From assembly GCA_016709675.1 (NCBI GenBank), contig JADJMH010000006.1, positions 62,001 through 126,000 of the forward strand: 64,000 bases of DNA, written 5' to 3'. This document shows positions 58,310 through 64,000 of this stretch, piece by piece. Below the pieces are notes generated by a model that saw only the letters and a program-made list of their open reading frames with translations, was not told where the DNA came from and did no database searches. The translations under genes were made by a program, and so were the position numbers. The stretch's first letter is position 1. Each line of letters starts with the position of its first letter. The DNA is from Candidatus Accumulibacter proximus (lineage in GTDB: Bacteria; Pseudomonadota; Gammaproteobacteria; Burkholderiales; Rhodocyclaceae).

Positions 58310-60811
58310 ATGCTCGTACCGGTGCCTTCAGATTTCCAACCACTCAGCGCCAGCATGCTACCCAAATCGCGGTTGCGTGGCCTGGTCGTCATCATCCTGG
58401 GTTTGCTGTCGATCGTGCCCCTGCTCGGGGTGGGTATCTTCTTCCTGGAGACACCGCGCCTGAAGCAGCAGGCTTTCGCGGATCTGAACGCCATCGCTGA
58501 CTTGAAGGTGAGCCAGATCGAAGCGTGGTTGGCGGAGCGACACGGGGACGCAGTTGTCCTTGGCGCCAGCCCAGGCCTCATTGAGGATGCCGTACTGGCG
58601 GCGGCCGGGCAGGACTTTGCGGCACGAAGACGGATCGTGGAACGTCTCGAGACGCTCAAGCGGGCGTACGCCTACGAAAGCTTCGTGGTGGTCGACGCGA
58701 GCGCCCAACAAATCCTCGCCATCGGGTTGCACGAAGCCATTGCCGAAGCGCCTGTCCAAAAGGCGCTCCAGACAGCGTTCCAGACCACCCGAGTGGCGAC
58801 GACAGATCTCTATCGGAGCGACTCCGGCGGTGTCCACCTGGACCTGGTTGCGCCGCTGGTGAAGGAGATCGATGGCAGACGACAAGCGGTGGGCGCCGTC
58901 ATCCTCGACACGCCGGTCGAAGGTATCGTGTTCCCGTTGATCCAGAGCTGGCCGACGCCGAGCCCGAGCGCCGAGACGCTGCTGGTGCGTCGGGAGGGGG
59001 ACAACGTGTTGTATCTGAACGAATTGCGCCATCGCAAGGCAACGGCGCTGGTATTCAGTCAAGCGCTTGATGATCGCGAACTGCCGGCCGCCCGCGCCGT
59101 GCTGGCCGGCACGGCGCAGGTCATGGAGGGGAAGGATTACCGCGGTGTCAGCGTCTTGGCGGCGACGCGCCCCGTAGTCGGTACGCCGTGGCATCTGGTG
59201 GCGAAGATCGACCGCGACGAAGTGCTGGCGCCGCTACGCAACCTGGTGTTCTGGGTCAGCCTGGTCGCGACGTCCGCCGTCCTGGTCGTCGCGCTTCTGC
59301 TCCTCCTTCTGTGGCGCCAGCAGTTACGAACGCACGAACTCGAGCTGGCCGCTCAGGGCATGGAGAAGGATCGCCTGCTCAGGTTCTTCTTCGATCTTCC
59401 CTTCGTCGGCATGACCATCCTCTCGCCGGACAATATGCGCTGGCTGCGTTTCAACGACCGCCTGTGCGAAATCCTGGGTTACGAGCGCGAGGAATTGGTC
59501 GACCTGACCTGGACGCAGCTCACCCACCCAGACGATCTCGCCGCCGACTCGAGCCAGTTCGAGAGCGTGCTGAGCGGCGCCACGGATGGCTTTCAGACTG
59601 ACAAGCGCTTCCTGCGGAAGGATGGCAGTGTCATCAAAGCCACGGCAGATGTGAGGGCGGTGCGGCATGAAGACGGCCGCGTGGATTTCTTCGTCGCGAC
59701 GGTCCAGGATATCACTGCTCGCCTGCAGGCCGAGGGTTTCGCCCAGGAGATCCTGGACAACGTCAATCAAGGATTCGTGGTCTATGATCGGGCCCTGAGG
59801 GTGGTCGTCTGGAACCGGTTCCTGGAGCGTGCCATCGGGCTGCCGCGCGAGGCAGCGATCGGCAGGCATCTTCATGAGCTGTTCCCCGGCGCGCAACAGC
59901 ACGGCATAGAAGTTCACCTGGCGCGCGCGCTGACCGGCGAAGTGGTCGTAGCCGACGAGTTCGTGCCGCGCCTGCGTGGCACGACGGAACTCATTGCGCC
60001 GGAGGCCGTGGCGGACCGTCGCGACGATCCGCGGCTTTTCTGGACCTTATCCTCCTACGCGCCGCATCGGAACGTCAATGGCGACATCGATGGCGTCCTG
60101 GTGAACGTGGTTGATATGACCACGCTCAAACAGAGCCAGGATTCGCTGATGGCGTCCAACGAAGAGCTGCGACAGCTCTCCCAGTATCTGGAGAAAGTCC
60201 GGGAGGAGGAGCGGGTGCGGATCGCGCGGGAGCTGCACGATGACCTCGGCAGCGCGCTGACAGGCGTCAAGTGGTCCATAGCGATGGCGATTGACCGCGC
60301 TCAAGAGGCCGCGCTGCCCGCTGACGCACAGCTTGTTCGCGCGTCGCAATTGCTGGATTCGGCCGTCGATACGATGCGGCGCATCATCAGTGATCTGCGG
60401 CCGAGTGTCCTCGACCACCTCGGGGTATGGACGGCGATCGAGTGGTACGCGGGGCAGATTGAGGAACGGACCGGTCTGCCATGCAGGGTCTCGATTGCCG
60501 CGGAGGTTGCGGCAATCGAGGTCGATCCCGAGCGTGCCACCGCGATGTTTCGCATTGTCCAGGAGGCGTTGACCAACTGCGTTCGCCATGCCCGGGCGTC
60601 GCGCGCCGAGATTGGTATCCGCCGTGAAGCTGGCGCCGTTATGATTGCAGTCGAGGACAACGGAGTGGGCATTGGCGACGATGCCCTGATCAAGACCGAA
60701 TCCTGGGGCCTGCTGGGTATGCAGGAACGTGCCGCCCGCTTCGGCGGCAACATCACGCTGTCGCGCGGCCTGAAGGAGGGTACCACCCTTGTATTGCGCA
60801 TGCCGGTTTGA
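58310..60811 (+). CDS. Membrane-bound PAS sensor histidine kinase (NarX/UhpB-type HisKA_3)
   Basis: This is an inner-membrane sensor of about 833 residues. One membrane helix lies at residues about 24-42 (VVIILGLLSIVPLLGVGIFF), a periplasmic sensing region follows to about 300, then a second helix (LVFWVSLVATSAVLVVALLL). Two PAS regions (FFFDLPFVGMTILSP and NVNQGFVVYD) come next, and the HisKA_3 dimerisation domain with the phospho-His in RVRIARELHDDLGSALTGV (about 640), then HATPase with VEDNGVGIGD (about 775). It phosphorylates the regulator 6 bases downstream. ATG 58355 is an alternative start; neither has a strong ribosome binding site. Confidence 0.9.
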   Translation: MLVPVPSDFQPLSASMLPKSRLRGLVVIILGLLSIVPLLGVGIFFLETPRLKQQAFADLNAIADLKVSQIEAWLAERHGDAVVLGASPGLIEDAVLAAAGQDFAARRRIVERLETLKRAYAYESFVVVDASAQQILAIGLHEAIAEAPVQKALQTAFQTTRVATTDLYRSDSGGVHLDLVAPLVKEIDGRRQAVGAVILDTPVEGIVFPLIQSWPTPSPSAETLLVRREGDNVLYLNELRHRKATALVFSQALDDRELPAARAVLAGTAQVMEGKDYRGVSVLAATRPVVGTPWHLVAKIDRDEVLAPLRNLVFWVSLVATSAVLVVALLLLLLWRQQLRTHELELAAQGMEKDRLLRFFFDLPFVGMTILSPDNMRWLRFNDRLCEILGYEREELVDLTWTQLTHPDDLAADSSQFESVLSGATDGFQTDKRFLRKDGSVIKATADVRAVRHEDGRVDFFVATVQDITARLQAEGFAQEILDNVNQGFVVYDRALRVVVWNRFLERAIGLPREAAIGRHLHELFPGAQQHGIEVHLARALTGEVVVADEFVPRLRGTTELIAPEAVADRRDDPRLFWTLSSYAPHRNVNGDIDGVLVNVVDMTTLKQSQDSLMASNEELRQLSQYLEKVREEERVRIARELHDDLGSALTGVKWSIAMAIDRAQEAALPADAQLVRASQLLDSAVDTMRRIISDLRPSVLDHLGVWTAIEWYAGQIEERTGLPCRVSIAAEVAAIEVDPERATAMFRIVQEALTNCVRHARASRAEIGIRREAGAVMIAVEDNGVGIGDDALIKTESWGLLGMQERAARFGGNITLSRGLKEGTTLVLRMPV

Positions 60812-60817
60812 GGGGCG

Positions 60818-61459
60818 ATGAGCGGACACAAGCTCCAGATCCTGCTGGTCGATGATCACGCCGTGGTCCGCGGCGGCTTGCGGCTGCTGCTGGCTGAGAC
60901 CGGCGACATGCAGGTGGGGGGCGAGGCGGAGAACGCCGAGCAGGCGATTCACATGGTCCGCCAGAGCGAGTTCGATGTCGCCTTGGTCGATATCGGCTTG
61001 CCCGGCAAGGGCGGTCTCGACTTGCTGAAGCAGATCAGGACGGAGCGGCCCAGGCTTGCCGTACTGATGCTCAGCATGTATGCCGAGGAGGTCTATGCCG
61101 TTCGCGCACTGAAGGCCGGCGCCTCCGGCTACCTGACCAAGAACAGTCCGCCGGCGACGCTCCTCGCGGCGATTCGCAAAGTCGCCGGCGGGGGCAGGCA
61201 TGTGAGCCCCGCGCTGCTGGAGCAGCTGGCGGTTGAGGTGGGGCAGGGCAGGAAATCCGGTTCCGATGCGCTGTCTGACCGGGAGGTCGAAGTGCTGCGG
61301 CGGATAGCCGCTGGCGAGAGCCTGAACCACATTGCCGAGGCCCTGCATCTCAGCCCCAAGACGGTGACCACCTATCGTGCCCGAATCGTCGACAAGACCG
61401 GGCTGCACAGCAACGCGGAACTCGCCCGCTACGCCCTCGAGAAGGGCTTGCTGAATTGA
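60818..61459 (+). CDS. LuxR/NarL-family response regulator
   Basis: This is a 213-residue regulator. The receiver has LLVDDHAVVRGGL (acidic pair), the phospho-Asp in FDVALVDIGLPGKGG (about residue 57) and Lys in SGYLTKNSPP (about 106). The LuxR HTH has LSDREVEVLRRIAAGESLNH and SPKTVTTYRARIVDKTG. It is the DNA-binding partner of the kinase just upstream. Confidence 0.95.
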   Translation: MSGHKLQILLVDDHAVVRGGLRLLLAETGDMQVGGEAENAEQAIHMVRQSEFDVALVDIGLPGKGGLDLLKQIRTERPRLAVLMLSMYAEEVYAVRALKAGASGYLTKNSPPATLLAAIRKVAGGGRHVSPALLEQLAVEVGQGRKSGSDALSDREVEVLRRIAAGESLNHIAEALHLSPKTVTTYRARIVDKTGLHSNAELARYALEKGLLN

Positions 61460-61711
61460 GCCGGTGCGGCAGAAGTCCAGCGCCAGGCCAGTCGTTCGGC
61501 GGGGTCGCTCAGCGAGGATGCGCCTCGTGACTAGCCGCTGCTGGCGCGTTCAGGGCGCCGGCACTCTCGTGGTGTAGGGATTCACCGACAAGGAAATTAC
61601 ACTCGACGCCGATAGTCGATGATTGGCGTGTGGAGGATGATGCGGGCTGGACATTGCTTCGCGCAAGAAGGAGCTTTTTCTTCCCGTGGATCAATGACAG
61701 TGGAGATAGCC

Positions 61712-62131
61712 ATGGATGCCTGCGCATCGCCCCCCTTACCGCACGACTGCACCCGTCTCCTGCTGGTAGACACGGACAATCTGTTTCTGGACGATGTTGG
61801 CGGCGCGCTTCGGGCGAACAAGGGAATCCATGTCGTGGCGACGGCTCGTTCCATTGAGGATGCTTACGATTGCGCGGCGAGGCACACCCCCGATGTGATC
61901 GTCATCAGCTGGGGCAAGGCATCGCGGGCTTTCGTGCATGCCGCATTGGCCAACCGATCCTCGGCCGGGACTGATCCGCTGATCGTGATCGTGCTGCGTC
62001 GGGGAATCACCAGCGTCCCAGGTTTGATCTCGCTCAGTCTCCTGCCCAACGTCGCGCTGGTGGTGCATGAGCAGCTCGAAAAGTTGCTCCTCCGGCACAC
62101 GTCGCTGGAGTCCCCGGCGCTGCTGCACTGA
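61712..62131 (+). CDS. Receiver-like protein lacking the phospho-acceptor Asp
   Basis: This is a protein of about 139 residues with receiver-domain pattern: TRLLLVDTDNLFLDDV (acidic region) and HTPDVIVISWGKAS, where the usual D in PDVILLD is a Ser. The fold continues with PLIVIVLRRGITSV. ATG 61712 follows GGAGATAGCC; ATG 61694 is an alternative. It may bind a kinase or another receiver without being phosphorylated. It stands alone, 252 bases after the regulator; no gene was seen in that gap. Confidence 0.6.
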   Translation: MDACASPPLPHDCTRLLLVDTDNLFLDDVGGALRANKGIHVVATARSIEDAYDCAARHTPDVIVISWGKASRAFVHAALANRSSAGTDPLIVIVLRRGITSVPGLISLSLLPNVALVVHEQLEKLLLRHTSLESPALLH

Positions 62132-62278
62132 CACGTGTTTCGCCGGCGACACATGCGCGTTGGCAACGCTCGACAGCCGGCCCTGCCTGGGGGCCAAGCG
62201 CGGAGCGCGCGGCCAACAGTCGTTTCGTAGTGCAAGTTCTGTGTTCCTTTTCTGTGTTCTCTCTTGGAAGCGACCGTG

Positions 62279-62653
62279 ATGTCAATCGTGATCGTCGATG
62301 ATTCAGCCGTTGTCCGCAACATGCTGCGCGACATGCTCGCGAAGGTCGCAGGTGCGGAAGTGGTGGGCGAATTCGAAAGTCCCGCGCCGGCCATCGAAAG
62401 CATTCGAAACAACCCGCCGGACGTTATCCTGCTTGATATGCAGCTCGTCAATGGCAGCGGGCTGGAGGTCCTGCGCGCCGTGAGGGCGGCGCATCCGAGC
62501 GTCAAGGTTCTGGTATTCACCAACTTCGCGGAGGACGTATACCGCAAGCGATGCCTGGAAGCCGGGGCCTATGCCTTCTACGACAAGAAGAGCGACCTGA
62601 ATGCTCTCCGGCAGACCCTGCATGGCCTGCTGTCGGCCGGAAGGGTGAATTGA
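62279..62653 (+). CDS. Single-domain response regulator receiver
   Basis: This 124-residue stand-alone receiver starts MSIVIVDDSAVVRNMLRDML, with the phospho-Asp in PDVILLDMQLVNG (about 53), Thr in VLVFTNF (about 82) and Lys in AFYDKKSD (about 103). It has no output domain, so it probably acts by protein binding in a phosphorelay. GGAAG precedes ATG 62279. It is close to the kinase and regulator above. Confidence 0.9.
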   Translation: MSIVIVDDSAVVRNMLRDMLAKVAGAEVVGEFESPAPAIESIRNNPPDVILLDMQLVNGSGLEVLRAVRAAHPSVKVLVFTNFAEDVYRKRCLEAGAYAFYDKKSDLNALRQTLHGLLSAGRVN

Positions 62654-62869
62654 GGACGGCGGCGCCTCTTGTCTGTTGTTGAGCGGATCAAGCGGCGCGA
62701 CTGCCGGGTCATGTCGGAAGCCTGGCGCTGCGACGATGGGAGCTCAAGCGGCGAAGAATGGGGGATCCGACAGCATCTTGCCGCGCGCACGAACCCCTGT
62801 CTAGACTCGTCAGGCTGCTGTGCGGCTTGCCGAGTGGCAAGGCCATCGGCGCAGGAAAAAGGTGCCGGT

Positions 62870-63628
62870 TCATGGAACGGGTTGCCGGCGCCTCGCGATC
62901 ACTAGGCATTGTAGCAGTCGGCGCTCCGCCTCGCTCGCTTCTCCGTCCGCGTCTATGCCGAGATAATGCCGCCGGAACGCCGCCAGAGCGGCCGCAGCGT
63001 CAGTGACGTCGTAACCGATGGCCTGGAGTGCAACCAGGGGATCGGAAAGATCCGGCGACTGTGTCAGCGGTTGTTCGTCGCACCACAAGCCAAAGCCCGC
63101 GCCCGCCAGACGTTCCCAGGGGAAATACCGGCTCGGATCGACTTTTCGCCCGGGGGCCACATCTCCGTGCCCGAGGAAATTCCCCGCCGGAATCCGGTAA
63201 CGTTCCTTCAAGCCCTTCAACAGCGCAACGAGACGCACGATCTGTGCTTCCGGGTAAGGTTCAGCGCCCGTATTGTCGAGTTCGATGCCAATTGATGCCG
63301 AGTTCAGATCGGTGTTGCCTCCCCACCAGGATGCCCCCGCGTGCCAAGCGCGCCTTTCTTCGTCGACGAGCTGGTAGAGGGTGCCGTCGCGTCCAATCAG
63401 GTAATGCGCGCTGACTTTGCGGACCGGGTTGGTGAGCGTTCTGAGGGCAGGTTCGACGCTGTCGTTGGTGGTGTCGTGGATGATTACGAAATTGGGCCGA
63501 CGGGCATTGTGGTTTGGCGACGGAACAGCAATGGCGCCCTCCTCTGGACCGGCCGGAAACCCGCCGCATCCGGCCAGCAGAACACACGCGAAACCGAGAC
63601 AAACGCCAGGCGCAAGGCGGGAAAGCAC
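62870..63628 (-). CDS. N-acetylmuramoyl-L-alanine amidase, AmiD-like lipoprotein
   Basis: This 252-residue protein has a lipoprotein signal ending LLAGC (residues about 16-20). The amidase_2 fold shows VIIHDT (Zn His), ISxHYLIGRDGTLYQLV-like SAHYLIGRDG, RAWHAGAS (His), SIGIELDN (Glu) and GHGDVAPGRKVDP (Zn His and Lys). It cuts the bond between muramic acid and the peptide stem during cell wall recycling or turnover. It probably sits in the outer membrane, facing the periplasm. Confidence 0.92.
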   Translation of the reverse strand: MLSRLAPGVCLGFACVLLAGCGGFPAGPEEGAIAVPSPNHNARRPNFVIIHDTTNDSVEPALRTLTNPVRKVSAHYLIGRDGTLYQLVDEERRAWHAGASWWGGNTDLNSASIGIELDNTGAEPYPEAQIVRLVALLKGLKERYRIPAGNFLGHGDVAPGRKVDPSRYFPWERLAGAGFGLWCDEQPLTQSPDLSDPLVALQAIGYDVTDAAAALAAFRRHYLGIDADGEASEAERRLLQCLVIARRRQPVP

Positions 63629-63724
63629 CTCAGTCTCCCGGGAACGGCGGTTCGCCGGCGAGGTGAATGGCGTCTGGCCACCTGCCGGGCTGTGGGCTGA
63701 TCGATGCGGGTACCGGCTGCATCC

Positions 63725-64000
63725 TCAACAGGTGACGTGCAGGACGGCATTGATGTCGCCGGCTTTCATTCGCTGCAGCTCGCCGCAGATCTCCGGGGTC
63801 GGTCGGGCGACGACCTGGATGCCCTTCTTCTCGGCCGCCGCATAGACAGCGGGCATGACGGGCAGGGCCCCGTACATCCCCGTGCCAATGTACAGCCGCT
63901 TGCCATGCCACGGGATCGCTTCGTCGGCGGACAGCGGGGTATGTCCATAGGCTGCACGATAGGCCTTCGAGGGGCCTTTCGCGCGCTTTCGAATGGTTCC
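63725..64000 (-). CDS. Mth938-like (DUF498) domain protein, C-terminal part
   Basis: The frame runs off the right edge with no start in the window. It reads TIRKRAKGPSKAYRAAYGHT, then PWHGKRLYIGTGMYGALPVM, and ends AGDINAVLHVTC before the stop at 63725-63727. GTGxxGxLP and the ATLHxTC-like end are marks of the Mth938-like family, of unknown function in bacteria and related to a mitochondrial assembly factor. It lies upstream of the amidase on the same strand, 96 bases away. Confidence 0.65.
   Translation of the reverse strand, partial: GTIRKRAKGPSKAYRAAYGHTPLSADEAIPWHGKRLYIGTGMYGALPVMPAVYAAAEKKGIQVVARPTPEICGELQRMKAGDINAVLHVTC

Noticed and set aside
62654..62869. Small frames between the receiver gene and amiD
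   Set aside because: Frames on both strands overlap each other, have no ribosome binding site and show no recognisable protein.

Overview
The window is GC-rich and densely coded. It looks like a betaproteobacterial chromosome of the Rhodocyclales type, for example the Candidatus Accumulibacter group. This is inferred from gene families that are typical of betaproteobacteria (DUF3567, DUF3460), from the hpnCDE squalene set, from glnD and mnmH, and from the two-gene-coupled operon style. The species was not checked against a database.

Layout. 1-7336: the end of a very large RTX (calcium-binding, type I secreted) repeat protein, cut by the left window edge and broken by two apparent frameshifts. 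7395-11407: a frameshifted SAM-dependent methyltransferase and a GT4 glycosyltransferase on the minus strand, then eboA (frameshifted) and eboB. 11551-16235: citrate synthase (-), then a small gene coupled to glnD. 16355-23357: a transglutaminase / circularly permuted ATP-grasp + alpha-E / transglutaminase peptide-modification cluster. 23561-29277: DinG-type helicase, an ATP-grasp-like protein, then mobB-moeA-moaD-moaE for molybdenum cofactor. 29550-37794: clpB behind a sigma32-like promoter, DUF3567, DUF3460, a Pat-type acyl-CoA synthetase/acetyltransferase, OsmC, mnmH and tesA. 37793-41441: an orphan YbbA-like ABC ATPase and hpnE-hpnD-hpnC.

From tRNA-Leu(TAG) at 41608 to 58164 lies an accessory defence island. 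Its backbone is a helicase (DUF3883 at the C-terminus), a DUF1156 DNA methylase and a DUF499 ATPase, the gene set of the Hma (helicase-methylase-ATPase) systems, which share features with DISARM. Both gene junctions are packed with cargo: the tail of an AlbA/HATPase protein plus a ParA ATPase, a MazEF-like pair, a Septu-like PtuA/PtuB pair, a DUF2281/PIN pair, and two nucleotidyltransferase-HEPN pairs. The first 107 bp of the methylase gene, and about 50 bp of the start of the ATPase gene, occur a second time upstream as scars. Each scar is separated from the real gene by one toxin-antitoxin cassette, as if cassettes were inserted at the start codons of core genes and rebuilt the 5' end each time. 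A 33-base G tract at 45316-45348 and a non-homologous insert of about 220 bp inside the methylase mean that the island may be misassembled at one point and may lack a working methylase.

58310-62653 holds a membrane histidine kinase, a LuxR-type response regulator, a receiver-like protein lacking the phospho-acceptor Asp, and a single-domain receiver. The right edge has an AmiD-like lipoprotein amidase and the end of an Mth938-like gene, both on the minus strand.
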